Assembly (NCBI GenBank): GCA_022984795.1
Contig: JALIHJ010000012.1
Coordinates: 124,001-188,000 of the forward strand
Length of the DNA: 64,000 bases
DNA from: Fabrea salina
Lineage: Eukaryota; Ciliophora; Heterotrichea; Heterotrichida; Fabreidae
Direction: 5' to 3'
Shown here: positions 8,303-17,635 of the stretch, one piece after another
How the letters are laid out: every line of letters starts with the position of its first letter
Numbering within the stretch: position 1 is the stretch's first letter
Notes under the pieces: model-generated
Told to the model about the DNA's origin: nothing
What the model saw: only the letters and a program-made list of their open reading frames with translations
Databases searched by the model: none
Program-made: the position numbers and the translations under genes

Positions 8303-9976
8303 ATGGCAAGTAAGAAAACTTCAGGTGCATACGGATTTGACCCAAGTGGTCTTGAGCGAGCAGCCAAGGCCGCTAAAGAGCTAGACTCATCGCCTAACTC
8401 CAAACAAGCCTTTGAACTCTCCCTCAAACAAGAAGAAACCAAAAAGGCCGAAATGGAAACTCGCCTTAAAGAGATAGAATTGCAGCGACACACAATAGAA
8501 CAGCAAGAGAAAAGAAAAACTCTTGAAAAAGAACTAGAAATCAGCAAGCAAAAAAGCATGTTTGACGACCAACTTGCAAAACAAAGATACGAAAAACAGC
8601 TCCAAGACCACGCTGCTATGGAAGAAGCCAATCGCCAAAAACAAGAAAACAGCATAGCTAAGCAAGAAGCTATGCGCCGCCAAACTCTTGAATACGAGTT
8701 CCAACTCAGACGCGAAGCAGACGAAGCCCAAGTGATGGCCCGAGAACAAGCCAAAATCAAGCGGATGCGCGAAACCCGTGACCTCAGGTACGAAGAAATC
8801 CAACTTAAAGAAAAAGAAAGACGTGAGACTCTAACTGAGTTGTGGAAAAACAACTTAGAAGCTGTAGGGTCAGGTTTAAAGGTGTACTTAAGTGACTTCA
8901 AGAACTTAATGTACTTAGCTGGAGGAATGAGTTTGGCTTTCTTTGGATTTCAGTTTGCAAAAACAAGTGGCAAAATAACCACAGCTTTTGTAGAAGCCCG
9001 CATGGGAAAGCCTTCACTTGTAAGGGAAACTTCCAGAATGACCTCTTTCAAGCAGTACATGATGACTCCTGTGCAAGCAATGTACAGGCAGTGGATAATT
9101 AAGGGAAGACTGCTTCCTTCCTCTTCTACTCAGCGAGAAAAAGACATTTTGGAAGGGATCTTTATCAACGAAGACCTGGAACTTTCTTTAAAAACCCTTG
9201 GACACAGCATCGTTAACCGCAAACGCCATTACGCTCCTTTCAGAAACTTACTTCTGTACGGACCTCCAGGAACTGGTAAGACTTTGTTTGCCAAAAGCTT
9301 AGCACAGCACTCAGGAATGGACTACGCAATCCTTACGGGGGGTGACATTGGTCCTTTAGGCAAAGAAGGAGTGACCCAACTACACAAACTTTTTGACTGG
9401 GCTTCTACCAGTAAAAAAGGAGTTTTGCTGTTTATGGACGAGTCAGACGCATTTTTGCGCAGAAGAACTACTGAACATATTTCAGAAGAAATGAGGAACT
9501 CTTTGAACGCCTTGCTTTACAGAACTGGAACCGCCTCTCACAACTTTATGCTGGTGCTGGCTTCCAACACGCCCGAACAACTAGACAGAGCTATTTTGGA
9601 CAGAGTTGACGAAATGGTTTACTTTGATAGACCTGGCGAAAAGCAACGCTTGCAGATGCTCTACCACTACCTACTTCAGTACTGCACTCCTATCACTGAC
9701 TTCCGCAGAAAGCTCCAAATGTACATTAAGTATCCGAAGGCGCTTTTATACAAGAAGACTGAAATAGGAATGCAAGGAGTGGACGACGCCAAAATAGAAG
9801 AAATCGCCAGGAAAACAGAAGGCTTCTCTGGAAGGGAAATTTACAAGTTGGTGATAGCTTGGCATGATGCTGCTTTCAACCAAGAAAACGCAATCCTCAC
9901 TCCGGAGCTTATGGAGTCGATTCTTAAGAACCATGTTGAACAGCACAAACAAAGAGAAGAGTGGAACGTAGTCTAA
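8303..9976 (+). CDS. ATAD3: ATAD3-like mitochondrial AAA ATPase
   Basis: 557 aa. The N-terminal half (residues 15-190) is a highly charged coiled coil. A hydrophobic segment near 203-217 (YLAGGMSLAFFGFQF) matches the ATAD3 membrane anchor. The AAA domain follows, with Walker A GPPGTGKT at 320-327, Walker B GVLLFMDESD at about 372-381, and a sensor region around LVLASNTPEQLDRAILDRVDE. ATAD3 spans the mitochondrial inner membrane and organises nucleoids, membrane contacts and cristae; length and domain order agree with the family. It starts 41 bp from the divergent SH3 gene. Confidence 0.93.
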   Translation: MASKKTSGAYGFDPSGLERAAKAAKELDSSPNSKQAFELSLKQEETKKAEMETRLKEIELQRHTIEQQEKRKTLEKELEISKQKSMFDDQLAKQRYEKQLQDHAAMEEANRQKQENSIAKQEAMRRQTLEYEFQLRREADEAQVMAREQAKIKRMRETRDLRYEEIQLKEKERRETLTELWKNNLEAVGSGLKVYLSDFKNLMYLAGGMSLAFFGFQFAKTSGKITTAFVEARMGKPSLVRETSRMTSFKQYMMTPVQAMYRQWIIKGRLLPSSSTQREKDILEGIFINEDLELSLKTLGHSIVNRKRHYAPFRNLLLYGPPGTGKTLFAKSLAQHSGMDYAILTGGDIGPLGKEGVTQLHKLFDWASTSKKGVLLFMDESDAFLRRRTTEHISEEMRNSLNALLYRTGTASHNFMLVLASNTPEQLDRAILDRVDEMVYFDRPGEKQRLQMLYHYLLQYCTPITDFRRKLQMYIKYPKALLYKKTEIGMQGVDDAKIEEIARKTEGFSGREIYKLVIAWHDAAFNQENAILTPELMESILKNHVEQHKQREEWNVV

Positions 9977-9983
9977 CTTACGG

Positions 9984-10664
9984 TTAAATTTTAGATGGAA
10001 TCACAGATTTGCTTTTGCTCGACTTTAAAAACTTGCGTTTTTTCTTAGAAGAGCTTTTGACTAAAGAACGCTTCCTAGCAGGCGTGTAGTTGGACCTGGA
10101 GTTGTAGAGGTCCTTGATTACTTTAAAAGTCCAGTTTGAGGAGTAAGGAGACCTTCCTCGTTTGTTTATAGGAGTTAACTTTTTCGACCTTGACCTGTTG
10201 AGTTCTTCAGAGAGTCTTCTGCGGGGTTTGTTTTTGTTGTATTCTTCGTAAATTCTGTGTCGCGAACGGGACTTGTTTAGTTCGTCGTAAAAAAAGTAGT
10301 GTCTGGAGTCGTCGTTTTCAGTTTCGATTTTTGTGGAGAGGTACTTAGCAGAGGGTGCTTTTAAAAGGTTCTGGGAGAAGAGTTTAGGTTTGAAGTTTTT
10401 GGAGCTTTTGCTTCTGAGAGAAATAGTGTCTGAGGGAACTGAAGTAGTGGGTTCGGGGCAGTTTTCAGAGATCTCGAAGGGATCGTAAAGTTGAATTCCA
10501 ACATTTTGCAAACTTAAAGGTGCTGAAGAAAGATTGCAAGTAAGTCTACTTCTCAAAAAGGACTCAAGTAGGTTTTCGTAAAAGAGTTCTTTTTTAAAAG
10601 ATAAGTCAATTTGGGGGGATTTCTCCGAAGTCACTCGGATTTCATGGTTAGTTGTTTCTTTCAT
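9984..10664 (-). CDS. Hypothetical Arg/Ser/Lys-rich protein, 226 aa
   Basis: ATG at 10664. The N-terminal 60 residues may hold helices (ELFYENLLESFLRSRL). From about residue 120 the protein is strongly basic, with a short internal repeat (DELNKSRSRHR, then EELNRSRSKK) and a Lys/Arg-rich tail that could bind nucleic acid or act as a nuclear signal. No family recognised. Confidence 0.6.
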   Translation of the reverse strand: MKETTNHEIRVTSEKSPQIDLSFKKELFYENLLESFLRSRLTCNLSSAPLSLQNVGIQLYDPFEISENCPEPTTSVPSDTISLRSKSSKNFKPKLFSQNLLKAPSAKYLSTKIETENDDSRHYFFYDELNKSRSRHRIYEEYNKNKPRRRLSEELNRSRSKKLTPINKRGRSPYSSNWTFKVIKDLYNSRSNYTPARKRSLVKSSSKKKRKFLKSSKSKSVIPSKI

Positions 10665-10696
10665 AATATTAAGTTATCATTATTGAGTCCCCATAT

Positions 10697-11224
10697 ATGA
10701 ATTTAAAAAAGTTTTCTTATCGTCAGCAAAAGCTCGAAAGCTACTTCTTGAAAGCCAAACCTCAGAAAAAAGAAGCAGTGCCTTTGTTCCCGGACATTTC
10801 AACAATCAGCTGTGAAAGGCTTGTAAACATGATTACTTCAAACTCTGAGTTTTTGCTAGTAGACGCGCGTTACGACTATGAGTTCCAAGGAGGCCACATA
10901 AAGAATGCAGTCAACGCAGCTACTCCAGAAAACTTGATTCCAGTGCTGAAGGCTGGAGTTCCTATCATCATCTACTGCGAGTACTCTATAAAAAGGGGGC
11001 CTACCCTTCTTAGGTTTTTAAGGAACTACGACAGGAAGATAAACGCAGAAAACTACCCCATGCTGACCTTCCCAGAACTTTACTTAGTCGAAGGAGGGTA
11101 CTCAGCCTTTTTTAAGAAGTTCGAAGAGTTCTGCGAACCCAGGAATTATATCCAAGAAAAACACCCTGCTTTCAAGGGAATCAGAAGTAAGCGCCAAAAA
11201 CACTCTAGAAGAAGATTTATTTAA
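10697..11224 (+). CDS. CDC25: CDC25-type dual-specificity phosphatase with N-terminal PIP-box
   Basis: 175 aa. Residues 38-155 form a rhodanese/CDC25 domain: LVDARYDYEFQGGHI, then the active-site loop C94-EYSIK-R100 followed by GP, then LYLVEGGYSAFFKKFEEFCEP. The CX5R loop with GP and the GGY...CEP tail match true CDC25, which removes inhibitory phosphates from CDKs, better than arsenate-reductase-like rhodaneses. The usual His before the Cys is Tyr. Residues 10-17, QQKLESYF, fit the PCNA-binding PIP-box (QxxLxxYF). The regulatory N-terminus of animal CDC25 is missing. The tail is basic (KRQKHSRRR). Confidence 0.85.
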   Translation: MNLKKFSYRQQKLESYFLKAKPQKKEAVPLFPDISTISCERLVNMITSNSEFLLVDARYDYEFQGGHIKNAVNAATPENLIPVLKAGVPIIIYCEYSIKRGPTLLRFLRNYDRKINAENYPMLTFPELYLVEGGYSAFFKKFEEFCEPRNYIQEKHPAFKGIRSKRQKHSRRRFI

Positions 11225-11266
11225 GTTGTTGTTATATGGTTAAGTAGTTCTTACAAGGGTCATAAA

Positions 11267-11731
11267 ATGGCTGACTCGGGAGACGTGACCACTCAAGCTT
11301 TCTTCGGGTTCATGGGAGTAACTTCTGCTCTAGTCTTCGCAAACCTTGGGGCAGCGTACGGAACTGCCAAATCAGGAGTAGGAATCAGTTCCATGGGAGT
11401 TATCAAACCCGAGCTTATCATGAAAAGCATTATTCCAGTAGTCATGGCTGGTGTTCTGGGAATTTACGGACTGATCGTAGCAGTGATTCTGGTACAGAAG
11501 ATCAGCGACTCAGGTTACAGTTACTACGACGGCTACAAGCACTTAGCTTCAGGACTGTGTTGTGGGCTAAGTTCATTGGCTGCTGGTATGGCTATCGGAA
11601 TCGTGGGCGATGCCGGGGTAAGGGCTAATGCTCAGCAGGATAAAATCTTCGTAGGCATGATTCTCATACTTATTTTTGCTGAGGCGCTCGGGCTTTACGG
11701 ACTCATTATTGCGCTTATCTTATCCCAGTAA
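11267..11731 (+). CDS. ATP6V0C: V-type ATPase proteolipid (c) subunit
   Basis: 154 aa with four transmembrane helices in two related hairpins. The rotor ring subunit carries protons through the membrane sector. The essential Glu lies in the fourth helix ([17 protein letters not shown]). Other family marks are [10 protein letters not shown] near the start and [19 protein letters not shown] before helix 4. Length is normal for the family. Confidence 0.97.
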   Translation: MADSGDVTTQAFFGFMGVTSALVFANLGAAYGTAKSGVGISSMGVIKPELIMKSIIPVVMAGVLGIYGLIVAVILVQKISDSGYSYYDGYKHLASGLCCGLSSLAAGMAIGIVGDAGVRANAQQDKIFVGMILILIFAEALGLYGLIIALILSQ

Positions 11732-11768
11732 GCAATAACTTTAAGAACTTATAACTTCATCTTTAACA

Positions 11769-12398
11769 ATGGGAAGAGTTACAGGAATTCAGTGGTACTA
11801 CCAAGCTGCAATGCTTTTGTTTTTGTTTTTGGCTGTTTTCAGTCTTATGTTCAGTAGTAGGTTTGGGGAAGACAAGTGCTACGCAACAGAACCTGAGGAA
11901 ACTGATGCAACTATTGAGGAAACTACAAGCTTAGTTGAAGTGCCTAAGTACATGGGTATCTTTTATTTGGTAGAATGCATTCTGAGTTTTTTTATGGTGG
12001 TGCTTCTGTACTACTTTTCAAACTTGGACATTGCTAAGTTTGCTAAACTTAACTTTTGTCAAAGACTTATGGGAAGGCTTTCGAAGTTGCTGCCTTACTT
12101 AGTGAACTTAGCCCACCTGGTACTGTTCATACTAATTGCAGTGCAGGTGCTTTATGTGTTTGCAATTAAACACTGTGAAGATGCTGAGCACTTCAATGAA
12201 AAAGAAGGGACAACTGAAAAAGGAGTAATGCAAGAACAAGGAGAATGGCACATAATTGTTTGCAGTGCGATTTGGTTAGCTATGCATGTTTGTGGAGGTT
12301 TTTTGAGGAGAAACGTTTACTACGACCCTTTCTTTTACCAGCCTGAAAACAAAGAAGACAAATGCAAGAACTGGGTGTTTGTAAGGTGCGGCCCTTAG
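11769..12398 (+). CDS. Four-helix membrane protein of unknown function, 209 aa
   Basis: ATG at 11769. Hydrophobic segments lie near residues 10-30, 60-82, 110-135 and 160-180, with a Glu/Thr-rich loop after the first. The C-terminus is polar with two Cys. No family recognised. The layout resembles small four-pass proteins, and the gene at 54111 is of a similar kind. It ends 3 bp before the convergent phosphoesterase gene. Confidence 0.7.
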   Translation: MGRVTGIQWYYQAAMLLFLFLAVFSLMFSSRFGEDKCYATEPEETDATIEETTSLVEVPKYMGIFYLVECILSFFMVVLLYYFSNLDIAKFAKLNFCQRLMGRLSKLLPYLVNLAHLVLFILIAVQVLYVFAIKHCEDAEHFNEKEGTTEKGVMQEQGEWHIIVCSAIWLAMHVCGGFLRRNVYYDPFFYQPENKEDKCKNWVFVRCGP

Positions 12399-12401
12399 TA
12401 T

Positions 12402-13490
12402 TTATATTATTAATCTACTGGTTTTTTGAGAAGTGACTCTTTTCTTAGCAAAAAAGCATCCAAGTATAAGGGCAATGCTTGCAAGAATCCCTACTAAAGC
12501 AACCCAAAAGGTTGGAGGCTCTTGACTCTCAGCACACACAGTTTGGAGAAACAGGTCACCCTGCATTTTTTCCTGAACCAAAACATTTCCATTTTCTTCT
12601 CTAATCCAGGACTCCACAAAGTAGTTTGTTAAGTTGACTTCAAAAATTCTAGCCCCTTGAGTTATGTAGGGCCTAGGTCCGTAGCCTCCGTACCCAGTTT
12701 TTCTTCCGTAGTAAAGCTTAACTCCTAGGTACTCTCCTTCGTAGTCATTAAAGTGGTCATGCCCAGCCACCACTCCAAGTATGCTTTGGAGACTCTTTAC
12801 AAAATAGTTGCTGTGGTTGGCCCAACAAGCAATGTTTTCGTACTTGCTGCCTTTTGAAGTTCTGGAGTTCCATGTAAGCATAAACTCTGGAGGCGGAATG
12901 TGCATAAACACCAACCCCTGGGGAACTGAGCCCTTTGCTGCTTTTAAAGTATATTGCACTGAACTCAGCCACTCTATTTGGTCTTTATGCACGCAGTCGT
13001 ACCCGTAAAGCCCATCGCAGTGGTTTCTGTTTCCTGAGTCCAGCAACCACAACACAAATCTTAGTTCTCCTTTGTACTTAATAGGCACAAAGTAGTTACT
13101 TGAATGACTTAAAAACGAAAAAGATTCCCTTGACAAACTTAAGTTGTGTTTAGAGTCTAACTCCATAATTTGCCTTCCTTCCAAGTCAGCTTCTGTGTCG
13201 TGGTTTCCCAGTGTAAGGGCCCAAGGCACCCCGAACTTGACAAAAGCAGACACATACTTTGAGTAGAGTTGTTCGTACCAGCCTTTTTCCCCAGGCCAAG
13301 CGTACCCACTTACCATGTCCCCAGTTATAACTACACAGTCAGGTTTTTCCCACTCCAGCAAGTTTTCCATGAGCTTGATGCTCATTTTGTCTTGTAAACT
13401 GCCTTCTCCAAAGTGGAGGTCTGTAAGTTGCATGATCTTAACTTTAGGAAAAGCTACTTCAAGTGCAGCTACTAAAGGCAAAAAAATCAT
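12402..13490 (-). CDS. Secreted or membrane-tethered calcineurin-like metallophosphoesterase
   Basis: 362 aa. A short hydrophobic start (MIFLPLVAALEVAF) acts as signal peptide. The metallophosphoesterase motifs appear in order: KIMQLTDLHFGE (DxH), VVITGDMVSG (GDxxx), LTLGNHDTEAD (GNHD), VFMHIPPPEF and GVVAGHDHFND (GHxH). The two-metal centre is therefore complete. A C-terminal hydrophobic helix (FWVALVGILASIALILGCFF) with a basic tail anchors it in the membrane. It belongs to the DCR2/PAP29-like branch by the look of the motifs; substrate unknown. Its ATG is 2 bp from the stop of the upstream minus-strand gene. Confidence 0.88.
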   Translation of the reverse strand: MIFLPLVAALEVAFPKVKIMQLTDLHFGEGSLQDKMSIKLMENLLEWEKPDCVVITGDMVSGYAWPGEKGWYEQLYSKYVSAFVKFGVPWALTLGNHDTEADLEGRQIMELDSKHNLSLSRESFSFLSHSSNYFVPIKYKGELRFVLWLLDSGNRNHCDGLYGYDCVHKDQIEWLSSVQYTLKAAKGSVPQGLVFMHIPPPEFMLTWNSRTSKGSKYENIACWANHSNYFVKSLQSILGVVAGHDHFNDYEGEYLGVKLYYGRKTGYGGYGPRPYITQGARIFEVNLTNYFVESWIREENGNVLVQEKMQGDLFLQTVCAESQEPPTFWVALVGILASIALILGCFFAKKRVTSQKTSRLII

Positions 13491-13492
13491 AA

Positions 13493-14323
13493 TTACTTAA
13501 AACCTAAAAATGCAGAGCTAGCCTGAGAAAGCACATTGGAAGTTTTTTGCTGACGTCTTCGCGCAAGTTCAGCTTTTTGTTTAAGGTTGAGTGCCTTGGC
13601 ACGGTTCTTTTGGGTTTCAAGTTCTTCTTGTGTTTGGACTAAAACAGAAACCTGGAACTCCACAGACCCTCCACTCTTAGTGCTGAGCCCGTACCTGTTA
13701 ACTACGGACTTTTCTCCCTCTTCGTCTAAAGAGTAGGTTTTGGAGAGTTCCCAAGGGTTCTCAACACGCACACTGCCTCCTAAGTAGAAAGAATGCACTT
13801 CTGCGTACAAAGACTCCACAGGGCGCCAAGTCCTCACAGAGACTCTGTGGAACCCTGGAGTGTTGGGCATTTGCAAAAACCCGTACCCCTGAACTCTGTG
13901 TCTTCCCCAAGAGTCAACACTGTTCACTTGCACACAAACTTCAGGCCAGTTTTTCTGGAGTGCTTCTTCAGTGGCTATTAAGTTCCAACACAAAGGAAAG
14001 CAAAAGTGTGCAGTGGGCTTTCTGTAGCTGCCGCTGGGAACGCACCTTGAAACATGGGTGGTAGTTCTTTTTCTGTTGATTAAGTCGCTTTGGTCAGTTG
14101 AGGTGGCCCTGGGGTCGTAGTAATCCTCTTCGTTGTACTGCCAGTTATCTGGAAGTTTAGTTTCCAAAAATATGTACAAGTTATCTTCTTCAAAGTTTTT
14201 AGCTGATAGCAATTCCCCCATAATATAGACTTTAGCACCCCTACCAGGAGGCACTGTGAAGCCCTCTCCTGCTAAGTTCTGTCTTTTTTCAATTTCCTTT
14301 TGAATAATAGCTAGTTCCGCCAT
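13493..14323 (-). CDS. MKS1: MKS1-like B9-domain ciliary transition-zone protein
   Basis: 276 aa. A B9 (C2-like) domain fills residues 30-240. Blocks include KVYIMGELLSAKNFEEDNLY, LPDNWQYNEEDYY, HFCFPLCWNL, VNSVDSWGRHRVQGYGFLQM and TPGFHRVSVRTWRPVESL; the last is typical of MKS1 rather than B9D1 or B9D2. MKS1 gates the ciliary transition zone with B9D1 and B9D2. Animal MKS1 has about 560 residues; the long N-terminal part is absent here. A basic coiled tail follows. Confidence 0.85.
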   Translation of the reverse strand: MAELAIIQKEIEKRQNLAGEGFTVPPGRGAKVYIMGELLSAKNFEEDNLYIFLETKLPDNWQYNEEDYYDPRATSTDQSDLINRKRTTTHVSRCVPSGSYRKPTAHFCFPLCWNLIATEEALQKNWPEVCVQVNSVDSWGRHRVQGYGFLQMPNTPGFHRVSVRTWRPVESLYAEVHSFYLGGSVRVENPWELSKTYSLDEEGEKSVVNRYGLSTKSGGSVEFQVSVLVQTQEELETQKNRAKALNLKQKAELARRRQQKTSNVLSQASSAFLGFK

Positions 14324-14363
14324 TAGATTATTAACTTAGAAGGAAAGCTACCCATAAACTTAA

Positions 14364-15845
14364 ATGGAGTTCTCAGAAGCATATGAGCTGAATAATCTTT
14401 TGAAAGTATCCAAATCTGGCCAAACAAAGAACCCATTTGTTTACGACTCGAACATAACTCAAGAAGCTATTGACAAAATGCTTGAGTATGCAGAAAGTTT
14501 AGAGGACTGCCTTGTTTATTCCCCACCTAACTCAATTCCAGTAGCTGAGCCTAGGAAAGACTCAGACTCTAACACCCAGCCTGAAACCACAACTGAGCCT
14601 TCTTGTAAAGAAGACTTAGAAGACTATCCTACTCAAATAGAAGTCCAGAAAGACGAAAGCTATATGGAAAGCTTTGCTCAGAGCATAGGAAAGGTTTCCT
14701 CACTAACAGCTTCTATTATGTACGGTACTCCAGAATTACAAGCGTCTCCAGATCTGATGTCTTTGAGGATTTACTTGTTCGAAACTCAAAACTACCTTGA
14801 CATTCAAGTTCCTAAACACATAACTGTAGAACAGCTTGCTAGTAAAGTAATTTCAGCATACGTAAAAAGCGAACTCGAAGAGCCCCTTCCTAACGGAACT
14901 GCCCCTGAAGCCTATGAAGTTTGGCTTGTAGATGACGACTCTTTGCTTCCAGAAAAAGACTTTACTGTAGAAAAAACCATGAAGGTGAGAGACTTAGCAG
15001 TAGACTGCTTAGCCTTTTGTGCGGTTCCTGGTTACGAGCACCAAGAGCTTCCTGCACAAGAAACGCCTTGGAGGCGAGTTTCTGAAATCACTAACGGAAT
15101 TACCTTGAAAGTATGCTTCGAAGAAAACTGGACAGTAATTTCAGTTAGCCCCCAAGTGACTTTGCGTGACCTTTTGGGGCAACTTGAAAGGAAGTTTGCT
15201 GAAAGCGGGTACTTAAAGCCAGAAGAATTTGAGTTTAAGATAAAAGTAAGTTTGGAGGATGCTATTCAACAAGAAGAATGCATAGTGGACATGGACTTGC
15301 AAGTAAACGCTTTGGGAACTACAGAACTGAAGCTTTGCAGAAAAGTCTACGCAGACTCGCCTCCAGAAGAAGAACCTGTTCGCAAAAGCTTTTCAGTTTC
15401 TAAAGAGGAAGCAAAGTACGACCCTCTGCGCTTCCACATGACAAAAGCCCAAGCTTGTGCTTACCAAGAGTACGGAGTAATTAAAACCAACAAAAGAGGC
15501 AAACGACAAAAACGAATAATTGGAATTGACCAAACCCGCATCCTCAACATGACTGAAGCCCAAGCCAAGCAAGCTTTAAAACGTCAAGCCTCTGCTTCTC
15601 AAAAAAACGTAATGAAAAGTAAACTCAAAGGGCTATTCATGTCCATTACTCATCATCGAGAAATTCCTATCACCAATATACTTTCAATCACCCAAGACTC
15701 CACAAACCTCAGCAGCTTCTTCCTAGAGTACATAGAAGAAGGAGTCCAAAAAAAGAAAAAATACGACACCGAAAACTCCACAACCACTGCTGAAGTTGTA
15801 GCAAAAGTAGCCAAACTCATTCAACTTAACGCGCCAGATAAATAA
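14364..15845 (+). CDS. MAPKAP1: SIN1/AVO1-like TORC2 subunit
   Basis: 493 aa. Residues 125-230 look like the CRIM domain; 245-330 (LKVCFEENWTVISVSPQVTL) like the Ras-binding ubiquitin fold. Residues 365-490 resemble the SIN1 PH domain, with YQEYGVIKTNKRGKRQ, RIIGIDQTRILNM, IPITNILSI and a closing helix EVVAKVAKLIQ. SIN1 recruits AGC kinases to TOR complex 2 at membranes. The order CRIM-RBD-PH matches the family; sequence similarity is modest, so confidence is moderate. The stop is 5 bp from the next start codon on the same strand. Confidence 0.62.
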   Translation: MEFSEAYELNNLLKVSKSGQTKNPFVYDSNITQEAIDKMLEYAESLEDCLVYSPPNSIPVAEPRKDSDSNTQPETTTEPSCKEDLEDYPTQIEVQKDESYMESFAQSIGKVSSLTASIMYGTPELQASPDLMSLRIYLFETQNYLDIQVPKHITVEQLASKVISAYVKSELEEPLPNGTAPEAYEVWLVDDDSLLPEKDFTVEKTMKVRDLAVDCLAFCAVPGYEHQELPAQETPWRRVSEITNGITLKVCFEENWTVISVSPQVTLRDLLGQLERKFAESGYLKPEEFEFKIKVSLEDAIQQEECIVDMDLQVNALGTTELKLCRKVYADSPPEEEPVRKSFSVSKEEAKYDPLRFHMTKAQACAYQEYGVIKTNKRGKRQKRIIGIDQTRILNMTEAQAKQALKRQASASQKNVMKSKLKGLFMSITHHREIPITNILSITQDSTNLSSFFLEYIEEGVQKKKKYDTENSTTTAEVVAKVAKLIQLNAPDK

Positions 15846-15850
15846 TAAAA

Positions 15851-17635
15851 ATGCTCGGACTTTTTGTGCTAGTCAGTGCCTCACAAGTAGAACTAGAACT
15901 GTGCCCTGGAGCTTGCAGCCGCGCTGGAGAGTGCCACGAGTTTTTTGAAAAGGACCACACCTTGAACAACACCCTAGTTCCAATTTACTACTGCGAGTGC
16001 TTTGAAGGGTTCAAAGGAACTAACTGCAACGAGTGCGCCACTCACCGCTTCGGAAAGAGCTGCCAAAAATGCCCTCTTGTGGGAGACAGAGTCTGCGGGC
16101 ATGGTTTGTGTGACGAGGGAAAAACAGGGACTGGGGAATGCTTGTGTGAAGAAGGCTACACCAAAGAAAGCATTTGCACTGAAAAAAGCAATTTTATGGA
16201 GTACTGGCCTAAAGTAGCTAGCGCAGTCGGTCTTTTGCTGGGAGCTTCTGTGCTTGTGATTCTGTGTGTGTACGGATTGATTAAGTTTCCTTGGCACTGC
16301 CTTCCTGACAGCGTGGCTTCTATTGCTTTGGGGCTTATGATAGGCTTTACTTACCTTTATGTAGACCCGGACGCAGACTTGTCAGTTGCTCTTTTTTTTG
16401 ACCCAGAAACTTTTTTCTTGCTTATAATTCCACCTATTATGTACGACGCTGGGTACTCTTCAGACAAGCAGTACTTCTTCAGAAACGTAGGAACTATCAT
16501 GACTTTTGCTATACTTGGGACTCTGGTCTCTACGTTTTTGTTTGGGTTTTTGGTGTACGCAGTGTGCAACATATTTGACTTTTACCAGATAAGTCTGCTT
16601 GAAGCTATGCTTTTTGGAAGCTTGATATCAGCTGTGGACCCTGTTGCCACTATTGCTATTTTTGAGGCTATCAAGATAGAAAAGACCCTGCATGCTATAG
16701 TGTTTGGAGAAAGTGTTTTGAACGACGCGATTTCAATAGCTTTGTTCCACACGTTCAGTGACTTCGCAAGGTTAGGCCAAGAACTAGAGTGGTTTTCTAT
16801 AGGGTACAAGTTCTTGTACTTGTTTTTTGGTTCAATTATGGTGGCAGTTACAGTAGGTTTGGTTTCAGCTCTTCTGTTTAAGTGGGTTAAGTTGTCAGAC
16901 CACCCTACTTTAGAAACAGCTATGTTTTTCTTATGGTCTTACATTCCTTTTGTTTTGTGTGAAGGAATAGGGATGTCAGGCATACTGGCTTTGTTAGTTT
17001 TAGGCATGGTCATGGGCCACTACACTCACTTCAGTCTTTCTCAAGAAAGCAAAATCACCACGCATCAGACTTTCAGGACTTTTGCGTTTGTTGCAGAGAA
17101 CTTTTGTTTTGTGTACTTGGGAATATCTATTCCTTTAAGCACACGCGGAATAGTGTGGCCTGTAATTCTTTCAAGCATTGCAATCTTAATAGTGACTCGC
17201 GGAATAGTGGTGTTCTCCTTATCTCCAATTTGCAACTTTTTCAGAACAAAAAAAATCAGTGCTAAAAACCAAACTATCATTTGGTTATCTAGTATGAGAG
17301 GAGCAGTTGCTTTTTCTTTAGCTCTGAGCATGCCCACTAAAGAACCAGATGTAATCATATCCTCAACTCAGTACATTGTTCTCTTCACAATAGTAGTTTT
17401 GGGTTTGCTAAGCTACCCTCTTTTGAGGTGCTTGAAAATACAGTCTCAAGACATAGTGATGACTAGGCACGGAGACTCAGTTCATAAACCTCCTAAAGGT
17501 CCTGAGGGTTCTGAAGGTTCTGAAAACTTCTCTGAAAAGCACGCAGTTAGTTTCTTCGACAAAGTTGAAGAATTCGAAAAAGAATACTTGCAGCCTTGCT
17601 TCAGAAGGGTCGAAGCAGAGCAAAGACTAGAGTAA
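15851..17635 (+). CDS. Na+/H+ exchanger (CPA1/NHE) with EGF-like ectodomain
   Basis: 594 aa. A short signal peptide precedes a Cys-rich ectodomain (residues 18-109, 14 Cys) with EGF-like units such as YYCECFEGFKGTNC and ECLCEEGYTKESIC. A single hydrophobic segment follows (SAVGLLLGASVLVILCVYGL), then the exchanger core of about 11 helices. NHE marks are FFLLIIPPIMYDAGYS, SAVDPVATIAIFEA, VFGESVLNDAISIALF and WLSSMRGAVAFSLAL. NHE proteins swap sodium for protons across plasma or organelle membranes. An EGF ectodomain is not a usual NHE part. The cytosolic tail is short. Confidence 0.9.
   Translation: MLGLFVLVSASQVELELCPGACSRAGECHEFFEKDHTLNNTLVPIYYCECFEGFKGTNCNECATHRFGKSCQKCPLVGDRVCGHGLCDEGKTGTGECLCEEGYTKESICTEKSNFMEYWPKVASAVGLLLGASVLVILCVYGLIKFPWHCLPDSVASIALGLMIGFTYLYVDPDADLSVALFFDPETFFLLIIPPIMYDAGYSSDKQYFFRNVGTIMTFAILGTLVSTFLFGFLVYAVCNIFDFYQISLLEAMLFGSLISAVDPVATIAIFEAIKIEKTLHAIVFGESVLNDAISIALFHTFSDFARLGQELEWFSIGYKFLYLFFGSIMVAVTVGLVSALLFKWVKLSDHPTLETAMFFLWSYIPFVLCEGIGMSGILALLVLGMVMGHYTHFSLSQESKITTHQTFRTFAFVAENFCFVYLGISIPLSTRGIVWPVILSSIAILIVTRGIVVFSLSPICNFFRTKKISAKNQTIIWLSSMRGAVAFSLALSMPTKEPDVIISSTQYIVLFTIVVLGLLSYPLLRCLKIQSQDIVMTRHGDSVHKPPKGPEGSEGSENFSEKHAVSFFDKVEEFEKEYLQPCFRRVEAEQRLE

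Noticed and set aside
8263-8901. Long minus-strand ORF (212 codons), Ser/Arg-rich
   Set aside because: It lies antisense to the ATAD3 coiled coil and its composition is the mirror of Glu/Lys/Gln codons; it is a shadow frame.
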